Below are positions 26,031 to 38,530 of a stretch of 64,000 nucleotides of DNA, one piece after another; position 1 is the first letter of the stretch, and each line of letters begins with the position of its first letter. A program made the position numbers and the translations under genes. This DNA is from Syntrophus sp. (in: bacteria) (GTDB taxonomy: Bacteria > Desulfobacterota > Syntrophorhabdia > Syntrophorhabdales > Syntrophorhabdaceae), in assembly GCA_013824835.1 (NCBI GenBank), contig PNOM01000001.1, positions 1 to 64,000 on the forward strand, read 5' to 3'. The notes beneath the pieces are model-generated. The model saw only the letters and a program-made list of their open reading frames with translations. It searched no databases and had not been told where the DNA came from.

Positions 26031-27287
26031 TTACCTCTCCACCAAGGTTTTTGCGACTCTTTTCGCATTTACCAGTATTTCTTCTTCCCCTGGAATGTGC
26101 CTGTTTTCCATCACTACCCGGCCCATGCATATCACGGTATCTACCACATAACCATTTGCTGAATAGACGATATCGGAATAGATATCAAAGCCGGGGGTCA
26201 ATTCAGGTCTTTGAGGATCAACGAGCATGATGTCAGGGCTGTTGCCTGTTTTAATCTCCCAATCGCCGAGGCGGAAGATCTCTGCTGCACTTTTTGTGGC
26301 GATAGCGAAGGTATCTTTTGCCCCGAGCATAGTCGTGTCTCCAGTGCTGTATTTTGCAAGGAGTGAGGCAAACTTCATGGTCTCCATAATATCAAGATTA
26401 TTGTTGGAAGCGCATCCATCTGTACCGAAACAGAATGGTATATCCCTCTCTTGTACGAGAAGATAGGGGAAAAACCTTCCCACAGCGAGCTTCAGGTTGG
26501 ATACAGGGTTATTGACCAGGCTAACACCCCTTGCCTTGAGGATGTCGCAGTCCTTTTCGTCAAGCCAGCATCCGTGGCAGCCGATGAATCTGGGTGAAAG
26601 TATGCCAATGGAATCAAGAAAACCTACAGGTGATACCCCGTATTTATTGCGGGAAAGGGTATCCTCTTCGCCAGTCTCAGAGAGGTGCATGTGAATCAGG
26701 ATATCGTTCTTTTCAGAAAAATTTCGTATCCATTCAAGACTTTCCTTGCAGACCGTATAGACGCTGTGGGGGCCGAAGGTAAAGGTTACATGGGATTTAT
26801 ATTTTTCTGAAATCTCAAAAAGCCTGATATTGTTCTCGATCTCTTCCCCACCTTTTTTCAGGTCGAACATGTCGATGAAGACGGCGCTGATAAAGCCCCT
26901 TATCCCCATGTCGCAGACCGCGCGTGCAGTCGCTTCCCAGAACCAGTACATGTCGTTGAAAACAGTAACGCCGTTTCTTATCATTTCCAGGCAGGCAAGC
27001 TTTGCCCCCCAGTATACATCTTCTTCAGTCAATTTTGCTTCCAGGGGCCATATCTTCTCTTCCAGCCATGTTTTCAGGGGCAAATTGTCGCCATAGCCCC
27101 TGAAGAGGGTCATAGCAGCATGGGTATGGCCATTAATGAGAGAGGGCAGGGCAATCTTGTTGTTCCCATAGATGGTCTTGTCTGCCCTTTGTGAACAATT
27201 GTCCGCAATTTCCCTGATTGTACCGTCTTCTATGAAGATATCCTTTGTTTGTCCATCTAATACTACGTTTTTAATAAGTAAATTCAT
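26031..27287 (-). CDS. mtaD: 5-methylthioadenosine/S-adenosylhomocysteine deaminase-like amidohydrolase
   Basis: A 418-residue amidohydrolase. Metal-binding NGHTHAAMTLFRG begins near residue 51; HMHLSETGEE, GCHGCWLDEKD and FGTDGCASNNNLD complete the MtaD/SsnA-like signature. The enzyme should deaminate SAH, MTA or 5'-deoxyadenosine to the inosine derivative. The next gene is a nucleoside phosphorylase that could act on the same purine nucleosides, with a four-base overlap, so together they form a salvage pair. Confidence 0.92.
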   Translation of the reverse strand: MNLLIKNVVLDGQTKDIFIEDGTIREIADNCSQRADKTIYGNNKIALPSLINGHTHAAMTLFRGYGDNLPLKTWLEEKIWPLEAKLTEEDVYWGAKLACLEMIRNGVTVFNDMYWFWEATARAVCDMGIRGFISAVFIDMFDLKKGGEEIENNIRLFEISEKYKSHVTFTFGPHSVYTVCKESLEWIRNFSEKNDILIHMHLSETGEEDTLSRNKYGVSPVGFLDSIGILSPRFIGCHGCWLDEKDCDILKARGVSLVNNPVSNLKLAVGRFFPYLLVQERDIPFCFGTDGCASNNNLDIMETMKFASLLAKYSTGDTTMLGAKDTFAIATKSAAEIFRLGDWEIKTGNSPDIMLVDPQRPELTPGFDIYSDIVYSANGYVVDTVICMGRVVMENRHIPGEEEILVNAKRVAKTLVER

Positions 27288-27979
27288 TCACTATCCTTCG
27301 CAAGCAGTTTTTCAATGAGCGTCTCTATGGCCTTTTGACCATTAGAAGCGTTCTCCTTGATCTCTTCTATGGTGAGGGGTATCTTCACGATGCCGTTGCA
27401 GTAATTGTCAATAGAACAAAGGCTCACATAGGGTATCCCGAGCTCCATGCACAGCGTGGCCTCTGAGGCCATAGTCATGCCCACAACGTCTCCGTACCCC
27501 CGAAGGAGGTCGATTTCAGCTTTTGTCTCAAGCCTTGGACCTCGTGTCTGCACATAAATCCCTTCTGAAAGGACATCCATCTTTAACTCCCTGCACAGGC
27601 CGTAAAGACTGAGCCGAAGGTCTGTATCCATAACAGGGATTATGAATCTCATTTCATTATCGAAAAAGGTAGGGATATCCCAGAGAGATATGAAATCATG
27701 GGGGATAAGAAAAATGCCCGGTCTAATCTCCATCTTCATGCTCCCCGTGGAATTGATGGCAACGACCTCTTTTGCATCCAGATCCTTAAGGGCGTGAATA
27801 TTGGCGCAATGGTTGATTTTGTGGGGGGGCACAGGAGGGCTTCCGTGACGCTGGATAAAGACATGGATGCCGTCAGTCTTGATTTTGATGTCTCCGTAGG
27901 GGGTCCTCACGGGTTCTTCATTCCATCCCGCAAAGAGGGATGATTCCATTAACGACGTGCCACCAATGATTGCGGTCAT
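27284..27979 (-). CDS. mtnP: MTA/MTI-type purine nucleoside phosphorylase
   Basis: A 231-residue phosphorylase of the PNP/MTAP family: GGTSLMESSLF, FIQRHGSPPVPPHKINHCAN (phosphate and ribose site), EGIYVQTRGPRLETKAEI, and GMTMASEATLC. The ATG at 27979 is chosen because MTAIIGGTSL is the usual N-terminus and AAGGACGGG precedes it. Whether it uses MTA, 5'-deoxyadenosine, or the inosine products of MtaD is not decidable. Confidence 0.92.
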   Translation of the reverse strand: MTAIIGGTSLMESSLFAGWNEEPVRTPYGDIKIKTDGIHVFIQRHGSPPVPPHKINHCANIHALKDLDAKEVVAINSTGSMKMEIRPGIFLIPHDFISLWDIPTFFDNEMRFIIPVMDTDLRLSLYGLCRELKMDVLSEGIYVQTRGPRLETKAEIDLLRGYGDVVGMTMASEATLCMELGIPYVSLCSIDNYCNGIVKIPLTIEEIKENASNGQKAIETLIEKLLAKDSE

Positions 27980-28096
27980 TTTCCCGTCCTTTCGAAGAGT
28001 TTTATTTATACCGATACTCTGCAACGATTCACTATTTACTACTCACGGCCAATGGAGTCAAGCATTTTGTGCGGCTAACAATTTACTAAATTCCTT

Positions 28097-28125
28097 TTGA
28101 CAGACAATCAATGATGGAATATAAT
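28097..28125 (+). promoter_or_regulatory. perfect-consensus sigma-70 promoter
   Basis: TTGACA, a 17-base spacer, TATAAT: both boxes and spacing match the housekeeping consensus exactly, 30 bases before the start of the secreted repeat protein. Such promoters are rare and imply strong or constitutive transcription. Confidence 0.85.
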
Positions 28126-28155
28126 TGTAACAAAATCTTTCAGGGAGGCCCTTAA

Positions 28156-28605
28156 ATGAAAAAATTATTGATTTTGATCTGTTTTTCCATGTTTATTGCC
28201 CTTCTTTACAGTGTGTCCCTGGTTGTGCCTGTTTTTGCCGTATCTGTCCAGTCCCCAAGCGCCCAGTCCCCAAGCGCCCAGTCCCCAAGCGCCCAGTCCC
28301 CAAGCGCTCAATCTCCAAGCAACAACAGATGTAATCCAGGATATTCACTCACAAATTATAATGGCAACAGATCATGTATAAAGTGCAACCCTGGATACAG
28401 CTACACAAAATACAACGGCCGGGATTCATGCATAAAGTGCAATCCCGGATACAGCTATACAAAATATAATGATCGGGTTTCATGTATAAAGTGCAACCCT
28501 GGATACAGCTACACAAAATACAACGGCCGGGATTCATGCATAAAGTGCAATCCCGGATACAGTTATACAAAATATAATGGCCGTGATTCGTGTGTGAAGC
28601 GATAG
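28156..28605 (+). CDS. secreted Cys-repeat protein
   Basis: A 149-residue exported protein. A signal peptide (residues 1-28, ending VVPVFA) is followed by five QSPS(A) pentapeptides, encoded by nearly identical 15-base units, and by five 18-residue repeats of consensus CNPGYSYTKYNGRDSCIK (residues ~59-148), each with two Cys. The ribosome binding site GGGAGG lies seven bases before the ATG. The pattern CxPGY...C recalls disulphide-rich modules of extracellular proteins. No family name is certain; the product may be a surface or matrix protein. It converges with ligA. Confidence 0.85.
   Translation: MKKLLILICFSMFIALLYSVSLVVPVFAVSVQSPSAQSPSAQSPSAQSPSAQSPSNNRCNPGYSLTNYNGNRSCIKCNPGYSYTKYNGRDSCIKCNPGYSYTKYNDRVSCIKCNPGYSYTKYNGRDSCIKCNPGYSYTKYNGRDSCVKR
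28247..28320 (+). repeat. 15-base tandem repeat encoding QSPSA
   Basis: Five near-identical copies of cagtccccaagcgcc, coding for a Ser/Pro/Gln linker. Near-perfect identity suggests recent slippage and likely length variation. Confidence 0.85.
28330..28599 (+). repeat. 54-base tandem repeat encoding the Cys module
   Basis: Five 54-base units, each coding for 18 residues. Units 2 and 4 are almost identical in DNA, as are units 3 and 5 over part of their length, which points to duplication of a two-unit block. Confidence 0.85.
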
Positions 28606-28610
28606 GGGAT

Positions 28611-32187
<3,577 letters not shown>

Positions 32188-32729
32188 AATGCCCTATAAT
32201 GACATGTCTGCAGGATGATTGTCAATATTTCACAAACTTCAGCAGCCATTCTCGGTGAATATGTAACTGCCTGAGATTGCTTCCCCTTCACTTCACCCTG
32301 GGCTTCGACTCATACCAAATAGCTCTCATACATTAAACTTAAAATTGGTTGGAAATCCTTCCCTCATTATTCATTGGATGATAGCGATTGGGTATTATTC
32401 CATTTTTAATTCAAGTCATTGCGAGGAGCGTAGCGACGTGGCAATCTTAGCCTTAGAATACGAGATCGCCACGTCGGCCTGGGCCTCCTCGCGATGACTG
32501 CCAGAGAGTTTCTTCCATTGACAACATTGAGAGCGGGGTGGTCAGGGTAATTTGCTCGCAATGACATCTGACATAAAATAGACTATTGAATTAGAAATGG
32601 AATTAGCCGTTCCCGACGGGCTTCATCGCAAAAAAAGCAGCCCCTTTTGTTATTGTTGGGGATGCTTTTCTCTGGGTAATTAAACATATTGGTTGCAAAT
32701 TAGAATAAGAATTGAAGCGGGGGGAGGGA
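32188..32729. other. intergenic stretch with a MITE-like element
   Basis: No gene. It contains the second MITE-like copy (32400-32600) and flanking AT-rich sequence between the acyl-CoA synthetase start and the convergent-side end of the diguanylate cyclase gene. Confidence 0.5.
32400..32600. mobile_element. MITE-like element, copy 2
   Basis: A 201-base element with ends CCATTTTTAATTCAA and TTGAATTAGAAATGG, in the opposite orientation to the copy at 9285-9403. Inside are GTCATTGCGAGGAGC, GACGTGGCAATC and, near the far end, GCTCGCAATGACATCTGACAT, in two overlapping pieces. It is longer than copy 1 because of extra central sequence. Confidence 0.65.
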
Positions 32730-34028
32730 TCACTCCCCCCGGTATATGGCAATATGGTTTCTGCCAAGCTTTCTTGCCTTATAGAGCGTGTCTACTACCT
32801 TGGAAAGCAAAGTCACGGGATCTATAGTTCCATCTATCTGAATCAGGCCCATACTGATATCCATTGTAAATTTCTTATAATCTACAGAGAATTCATGCTG
32901 ATTTACAGTGCGCTGTATTCTCTCGGCAGCCAATTTTGCCTCAGCCATGCTTACCCCTTTGAAAATCACAATAAATTCATCACCTCCGAATCTGTATGCA
33001 CTATCTCCGGTTCGCAATGCACCCTTTAACATTTTACCGGTAGCGATCAGCAATTCATCGCCTACTGTATGGCCCAGGGTTGTATTAATCTCTCTAAAGC
33101 CATCAAGGTCCATGAAAAGAAGGGCGCCAAGCCCTCCTCTTTTGCGACCGTTTTTGGAAAGCTCCACTGTTTGCCGCAGGGTCTCTTCCATGGAGTGCCT
33201 GTTCGGAAGCCCTGTGAGGGCATCAAACCGTGTAATGTAGAACAGTTTTTGCTCGTTCTTCTTTAATTCAGTCAAATCATCACAGAAGATTACTAATTCT
33301 CCTGTACTCAATCTTGCCGGGAAAAAGTCAACAATCTTCTGGACCCCGTTTTTGCACGTAGATGTATGCACCCACGGTTCTTTCTTTTCGTGAATAGAAT
33401 CCTCCATGTCATTAATCCAGTTTACAATGACATTGTGCGGGTATCCCGATTCGGGGAATATCTTTATGAACCAGGCCATTGCATCGGGAATTTCATTATG
33501 CTGATAACCGAATAATTCGACAATTTTGGGATTTATATATTTCAACCTGCCGTCCTTATCAATAAGCATGATTCCCAGGGGCGCATTTTCAGATAAGATT
33601 TGAAATTTCTCTTTTTCGTCGAGAACGGTCTGCTCGATCTCTTTACGTTTTGAGATATCCCTTATTGCCGAAACCAATTTCTCCTTTTCCAGGGGTTTAA
33701 GCAGATAACGACTGATAGAAAGATCAATAGATTCAAACAGATAATCCAGATCATTGCGGGCAACCGCCATGATAATATGTGGATCATCTCCGCCTTCCTT
33801 GATTTTCCGGACCATGTCAAGGCCGCTCAGCTTCGGAAGCGTGAGATTTGTTATGATTATTTCAGGTCTGTGTTCTCTGAAAATATTCAGGCCTTCAATA
33901 CCATCTTTGGCAATGTATACATTTTTGACCTGATTACGCAGTATCTCAGCAATTTTTTCTCTCATAGTGCTTTCATTTTCCACATACAACACGGAGATTT
34001 CTAATTTGCCCTTGTTTTTATTATCCAT
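32730..34028 (-). CDS. diguanylate cyclase with degenerate receiver and PAS domain
   Basis: A 432-residue signalling protein: receiver-like domain (residues ~10-128), PAS (~140-255) and GGDEF (~262-430). The receiver has Asn-61 where the phosphoacceptor Asp should be (IIITNLTLPKLSG) and YVEN in place of the acidic pair, so it is unlikely to be phosphorylated. The cyclase site GGDEF is intact and the inhibitory RxxD site precedes it (RTGDSAYRFGGDEF), so it should make c-di-GMP with product feedback. It is divergent from the pilus genes, one of which carries a c-di-GMP-binding domain. Confidence 0.92.
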   Translation of the reverse strand: MDNKNKGKLEISVLYVENESTMREKIAEILRNQVKNVYIAKDGIEGLNIFREHRPEIIITNLTLPKLSGLDMVRKIKEGGDDPHIIMAVARNDLDYLFESIDLSISRYLLKPLEKEKLVSAIRDISKRKEIEQTVLDEKEKFQILSENAPLGIMLIDKDGRLKYINPKIVELFGYQHNEIPDAMAWFIKIFPESGYPHNVIVNWINDMEDSIHEKKEPWVHTSTCKNGVQKIVDFFPARLSTGELVIFCDDLTELKKNEQKLFYITRFDALTGLPNRHSMEETLRQTVELSKNGRKRGGLGALLFMDLDGFREINTTLGHTVGDELLIATGKMLKGALRTGDSAYRFGGDEFIVIFKGVSMAEAKLAAERIQRTVNQHEFSVDYKKFTMDISMGLIQIDGTIDPVTLLSKVVDTLYKARKLGRNHIAIYRGE

Positions 34029-34296
34029 TCCTTACCTCGTCCATGAATTTCGCGGTTCTGTCATAGTATATTGGCATATAATATCTATACCCTGATTCAC
34101 TGTCAGCATAATGTTATAATTAATATACTACATCGATAAAGTTTTTTATAAGGTTTTCTTGTAAATAAAGCTGTGGCGGTGGTTTAAAATGCTTGCATGT
34201 GTACATATATTAATGAAAGTAAGGGTGTAATTTATTTAACATATATGATAAAAGTATGCATGGTTTTAACTTATCTTTCATCTAAACGAGGTTTAT

Positions 34297-35916
34297 GTGG
34301 ATAGCCTTGGCATAGATATCGGAACAGTAAGCGTAAAATATGTAAGATGGAGGGGTAATAAGGGCAAGGGGTCAGTTGTATCTCATGGGGTGTATCAGTA
34401 CAAGGGGGAACTTGAAGATTTGAAGGGCATACTCACGGATATCAGGATAAAAGAGGGGGTAGATCATAGAGTCTACATCGGCCTGACCTCCCAGGATATC
34501 CTCAAGAAGACCTTTACAATCCCCGTCCTCCCTAAAGAAGAGTTGAAGGAAGCCCTTAATTGGTCTGCCTCAAAGATTGTTTCTTCACCTCTGGAAGAAA
34601 TGATTTACGAATGTACTGTTCTCGGGGATGTGAAAGAGAGGGATATAAGAAAACAGGAAGTGTTTTTTGCAGGAGCACGCAAAGAATTTGTCGGGAGTAT
34701 TCTTTCCGTATTTGATGAGGCCGGGTTCAGCAAAGTTGCCCTTCTTACGGATATTGCCTTCACGTATTTGCCTGTAGTCGACAAGTCTCCCGAGAGTTCT
34801 GTAGGTGTTATCGATATCGGGGGCAGACAAACCAGTATCTACGTTTTCAGTGGCAAAAGACTGATGTTTGCCCGGGAGACCATGACCGCTTCAGAGAGTT
34901 TTTCCGATGCCCTGATAAGCGGTTTTGTTTTTTCTTATGAGGAAGCGGAGGAATATAAGACACACAAAGGATTGACTGAAGAATCGGCGGGATTTCTCGG
35001 TCTACCCCTGGATAGGCTTAGTGGTGAAATCCGCAGGACTTTCAACGTATACGCCCAGCGGTATCCCGAGAAACCGGTCAAAAAGTTCTTTATCACTGGA
35101 AGAGGCTCGAAGATGCCGAATCTTCTCCCCAAGCTCAGGGAGCATTTTATTGAAGAGATTCAATACCTGACCGCCATGCCCGGCATTGAGGACGAGTTTC
35201 TTCCTGCCTATTCACTATGCGCCTATGGGGATAGCTTTATCAATCTCCTTCCCCCTGAGATCAGGCTTAAGGAAAAGGAGGCAGCATACGGGAAATGGGC
35301 GAGGATAGGCTCAGTTGGTGTTTTCGGTGTGCTGTTTTTTTTATCCATGGAGCACTGGAACGAATTGAATAAACTTGGCAATGCTCTGACCATCGAGATG
35401 AACAGCCTTTCACAAAAGCGTAATGAGCTTAATGCATTAGGGGGTAAAGTTTCCTCTTCTTATCACAAAGAAGTGCTGGCCATGGCGGATGAGGTACGTA
35501 AAAAGGATGTGATGTTTGTTACCTTAATGAAATACCTGTCGTCCCGTCTCCCAAGGGAAGTATACCTGAAGGAAGTGGATTTCGACGGATACAGGAAAAT
35601 AGAAGGAGTCACGAAAGATAACCAAAAAGACGCTCTTCAAAAAGGATCATTAGCGGCCATAGCAGCAGCGGGCAAGCAAAAAGCAGAGTTTAAGGAGACC
35701 GACAGCGAGTCAAAAGATTATAAGGTGATAATAAAGGGATATATATTTGGCGATTCTGAAGTAACTGGACCATCTCTCCTGGAGCTTATTGTGCGCCTTC
35801 AGTACTCAGGTTTTCTCAGGGAGATTGAAGTTGAGAGCCAGGAGATGAAAGAAATCCATGGCAAGAAGGCGATGGAGTTTTCAATCCGGGCGAGGGGCAT
35901 ACCCCATGAAGTTTAG
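34297..35916 (+). CDS. PilM-PilN fusion, type IV pilus assembly
   Basis: A 539-residue protein joining two usually separate parts. Residues ~1-330 are PilM, an actin-like ATPase of the cytoplasmic face (GIDIGTVSVKYVRW; GVIDIGGRQTSIYVFSG). From residue ~325 come a membrane helix (IGSVGVFGVLFFLSM), a coiled coil and a PilN-like periplasmic domain with a TFP-like YLSSRLPREVYLKEVDF segment. PilM-PilN-PilO form the alignment complex linking motor to secretin. The GTG start at 34297 follows GAGG by six bases. First gene of the pilus operon. Confidence 0.88.
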   Translation: MDSLGIDIGTVSVKYVRWRGNKGKGSVVSHGVYQYKGELEDLKGILTDIRIKEGVDHRVYIGLTSQDILKKTFTIPVLPKEELKEALNWSASKIVSSPLEEMIYECTVLGDVKERDIRKQEVFFAGARKEFVGSILSVFDEAGFSKVALLTDIAFTYLPVVDKSPESSVGVIDIGGRQTSIYVFSGKRLMFARETMTASESFSDALISGFVFSYEEAEEYKTHKGLTEESAGFLGLPLDRLSGEIRRTFNVYAQRYPEKPVKKFFITGRGSKMPNLLPKLREHFIEEIQYLTAMPGIEDEFLPAYSLCAYGDSFINLLPPEIRLKEKEAAYGKWARIGSVGVFGVLFFLSMEHWNELNKLGNALTIEMNSLSQKRNELNALGGKVSSSYHKEVLAMADEVRKKDVMFVTLMKYLSSRLPREVYLKEVDFDGYRKIEGVTKDNQKDALQKGSLAAIAAAGKQKAEFKETDSESKDYKVIIKGYIFGDSEVTGPSLLELIVRLQYSGFLREIEVESQEMKEIHGKKAMEFSIRARGIPHEV

Positions 35917-36463
35917 GCTTGCATATATATGGTTTGCATTGCCAGTGGTTTTAATTGCCATCTGGGTAGTTGTTGTATACCTTCCTCTGTCGGCAAAGAT
36001 CAAGGTTAAGACAGGTGAACTGGCGAATATGAAGAAGGAGTCTGAAAACATTGATAATCAGATCAGAGTCATGGTCGAAGCAAGAAAAAAAGACGAGCAG
36101 ATTAAAGCATCCGCGGAGCAGCTTCAAATGAATATACCCCTTCTGAATGACTTCCCCCAGTTTGTGAGAGGTATGGTGAAGGCAGCGGGAAAAGACGGGA
36201 TTGTTATTGACAGGCTGAGCACGAGACTGGAGACGGGCGATGGGAACCAAGCGAGTCCGATGCTGAATCCTGTACTGGAGATGAATACGCGGGGGAGTTT
36301 TATGCAGGTTGGTAAATTTCTTGAGGATTTGCAGGGCAAAGAGGCTTACAGGAGAATCTCCAAAGCCCGCATCTCCTATGATGAGAAGGAATACCCTACA
36401 CTCAATGCGGCGGTCAAGATAGAATTCAAGGTATGGAGAGAGAATATCATTGAAAATAAGTAA
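35906..36463 (+). CDS. pilO: PilO-like pilus alignment protein
   Basis: A 185-residue bitopic protein: short cytoplasmic start, membrane helix (LAYIWFALPVVLIAIWVVVVY), coiled coil (residues ~40-85) and a ferredoxin-like periplasmic domain. Position after pilMN and before a pilP-like gene supports PilO (MshJ-like). The ATG at 35906 is preferred because it starts the membrane helix and overlaps pilMN by 11 bases; an upstream ATG at 35858 has no ribosome binding site. Confidence 0.85.
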   Translation: MKFRLAYIWFALPVVLIAIWVVVVYLPLSAKIKVKTGELANMKKESENIDNQIRVMVEARKKDEQIKASAEQLQMNIPLLNDFPQFVRGMVKAAGKDGIVIDRLSTRLETGDGNQASPMLNPVLEMNTRGSFMQVGKFLEDLQGKEAYRRISKARISYDEKEYPTLNAAVKIEFKVWRENIIENK

Positions 36464-36986
36464 ACCTACCATCATATTCATGGTGATCGCAGGGCTCGTG
36501 CTCGTCTATATCATTTTTTTTACCGGCAAGAAAAAACCGCCTCCCGTGCCGGCCAATGCGCCTGCGCCCGTATCGGCGCCTCAAGGTGCGGCCATACCTG
36601 CTTCGGTTGAGCGAAAATTTGTCCCCCAAAAATTTGTCCCCCAAATAATTGCCCTTAATCAGTTGAACCTTGCCTGGGATAGAGATCCTTTCCTGCTCCC
36701 GAAGGTTCCGGAGAAAAAAGGTGGTAAAGTTTCCAATGTTCCTTTCAAGCTGGTGGCTATTCTTGAGGGCAGAAGCGGGAGAATGGTGATTCTCGGCACC
36801 GAAATTGTACGAAAGGGAGAAATGGTGGGGGAAGAAAAGGTCTTGGAAATAGGCAATGACAGGGTTGTTCTTGTCCGCGGCAAGACCCGGAGGGTTTTGA
36901 TTCTGGAGGAGCCGGTCTGGCCGGATTCCGGGAAAGATGAAGGTGAAAAGGGACGAAAAAAAACGGATGACAGGGTGGGCAAATGA
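36450..36986 (+). CDS. pilP: PilP-like pilus assembly protein
   Basis: A 178-residue protein with an N-terminal membrane helix (IIFMVIAGLVLVYIIFF), a Pro/Ala-rich linker with a small direct repeat KFVPQKFVPQ, and a beta domain with the PilP signature WDRDPFLLP and FKLVAILEGRSGRMVILG. PilP bridges the PilNO complex and the secretin. The TTG at 36450 overlaps pilO by 14 bases. Confidence 0.8.
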   Translation: MKISKPTIIFMVIAGLVLVYIIFFTGKKKPPPVPANAPAPVSAPQGAAIPASVERKFVPQKFVPQIIALNQLNLAWDRDPFLLPKVPEKKGGKVSNVPFKLVAILEGRSGRMVILGTEIVRKGEMVGEEKVLEIGNDRVVLVRGKTRRVLILEEPVWPDSGKDEGEKGRKKTDDRVGK

Positions 36987-38530
36987 TTTATAGATATGTT
37001 GTTTTATCAATACTTTGTTTATTTCTTGCATCATGTACCCATGGAGAAAAGGCAAAGGATACCAGGGTGGCGACTGCTGAGAAGGCGCCGGGACGGGTGG
37101 ATATACCGAGCCCGATAGGGCTGCAATCGGAAAAGGAAAAACAGATCACCATAGTTGCATCATCTGAAACCTTCTCTTTTTCCCTGCGCGAGGCTGATGT
37201 AAGGGATGTTTTGAGAGGTATCGCAAAGGAGACACATTACAACATGGTCATTGAGCCTGACGTAAAAGGTCTTAGTACTGTGGATTTAAAAAACGTGACC
37301 CTTGAAAAGGCCCTTGAGTATATCGTAGAGCCCCTGGGGCTCAGCTATAAGATAGAGGGGAAAACGGTATATGTTTCGAAGCCGAAGCTTGAGACGAAGA
37401 TGTTTCCCATCAACTACCTGTCGTTGAAAAAGATAGGGGACAGCACCGTGGCATGGAATACCGGAGGATCCTCAACTGGCGGGGGCGCAGCTCCAACAGG
37501 AGGAACTGCTACCGGAACCGGTGCGGCAGGTACGGCCGCGGGCGGCAGTACTGTTACGATGAGAAGTGTAACGGAATCGGATATCTGGAAAAACCTGGAA
37601 GATAACATTAAGGAGCTTATTTCCAAAGAAGATGGAAAGGTGTTTGTGAACAGACAGGCAAACATGGTGGTTGTCACCGATTACCCCGGGAAACTGAAAG
37701 CAATTACCAGATTCCTTGAGGGTATCGAGGCAATAGTGCACAGGCAGGTAATGATAGAAGCAAAGGTTGTGGAAGTTCAATTGGAAGACAAATATAAAGA
37801 AGGTATCAACTGGCAGGTTCTTAATGGAAAGTTATGGAACTATACGGTAAACGTGGGTCAGCAGTTGAGAAGCCCTATAGTATTGCCTGGCAGCGCTATA
37901 GCTGCTGCTACGGATTCGCCGTTTTTTGCCTTATTTGTGGGAGGCGCGAACCTTGACATCAATAATACCTTTGTTGAACTATTAAAAACACAGGGGACAA
38001 TAAATATCGTATCCAGCCCCAGGATTACCACCATGAACAACCAGAGGGCAGTAATAAAGGTGGCAAGACAGGATGTCTATTTTGACGTGCAGCAGAGTAC
38101 TTCTTCCGGTACCACAACGCCTACCGTTACCTATACCCCCAGGTTTATTAATGTGGGCCTCATATTGGACGTTATTCCCCAGATAGATGATGCAGGCAAC
38201 ATAATTTTGAATATTCATCCCATGCTCACCAATAAGGTTAATCAAGTAGCCCAACCAATCAATACCGGAATCGGACCTACCACATATACGTATGTTCCAG
38301 TCCTCGATGTGCGTGAAACTGACACGATGGTCAAGGTAAAGGATGGCGATACGGTTATCATAGGCGGCATTCTACAAGATTATAAAATTAATAATGTTAA
38401 AGGGATACCCGGGCTCATGTCGATCCCCCTTCTCGGTAAACTGTTTTCATATACCGATGAATCGACAACAAAAATTGAATTGGTGATACTCTTGACGCCA
38501 AGGATTGTGTATAACAGGGATGGTAAATGA
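36983..38530 (+). CDS. type IV pilus secretin (MshL/PilQ-type)
   Basis: A 515-residue outer-membrane secretin. A lipoprotein signal (CLFLASC) precedes an N0/STN domain (FSFSLREADVRDVLRGIAKE, residues ~55-125), a Gly/Ala/Thr-rich low-complexity loop (~155-190), an N1-like domain and the secretin core (RQVMIEAKVVEVQLEDKY ... VDPQI-type beta barrel ... GDTVIIGGILQDY). The single N-domain arrangement is nearer to MshL than to PilQ. It would form the gate through which the pilus leaves the cell. Confidence 0.9.
   Translation: MIYRYVVLSILCLFLASCTHGEKAKDTRVATAEKAPGRVDIPSPIGLQSEKEKQITIVASSETFSFSLREADVRDVLRGIAKETHYNMVIEPDVKGLSTVDLKNVTLEKALEYIVEPLGLSYKIEGKTVYVSKPKLETKMFPINYLSLKKIGDSTVAWNTGGSSTGGGAAPTGGTATGTGAAGTAAGGSTVTMRSVTESDIWKNLEDNIKELISKEDGKVFVNRQANMVVVTDYPGKLKAITRFLEGIEAIVHRQVMIEAKVVEVQLEDKYKEGINWQVLNGKLWNYTVNVGQQLRSPIVLPGSAIAAATDSPFFALFVGGANLDINNTFVELLKTQGTINIVSSPRITTMNNQRAVIKVARQDVYFDVQQSTSSGTTTPTVTYTPRFINVGLILDVIPQIDDAGNIILNIHPMLTNKVNQVAQPINTGIGPTTYTYVPVLDVRETDTMVKVKDGDTVIIGGILQDYKINNVKGIPGLMSIPLLGKLFSYTDESTTKIELVILLTPRIVYNRDGK

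Noticed and set aside
28330-28599. Possible CRISPR-like repeat at 54-base spacing
   Set aside because: The repeats are coding, in frame, preserve Cys positions and have no variable spacer.
34170-34200. Sigma-54 promoter before the pilMN gene (TGGTTTAAAATGCTTGC)
   Set aside because: Spacing between GG and GC is wrong by two bases.
36600-36660. Frameshift or assembly duplication at the KFVPQKFVPQ repeat in the pilP-like gene
   Set aside because: The 15-base repeat is in frame, in a linker, and both flanking domains are intact.
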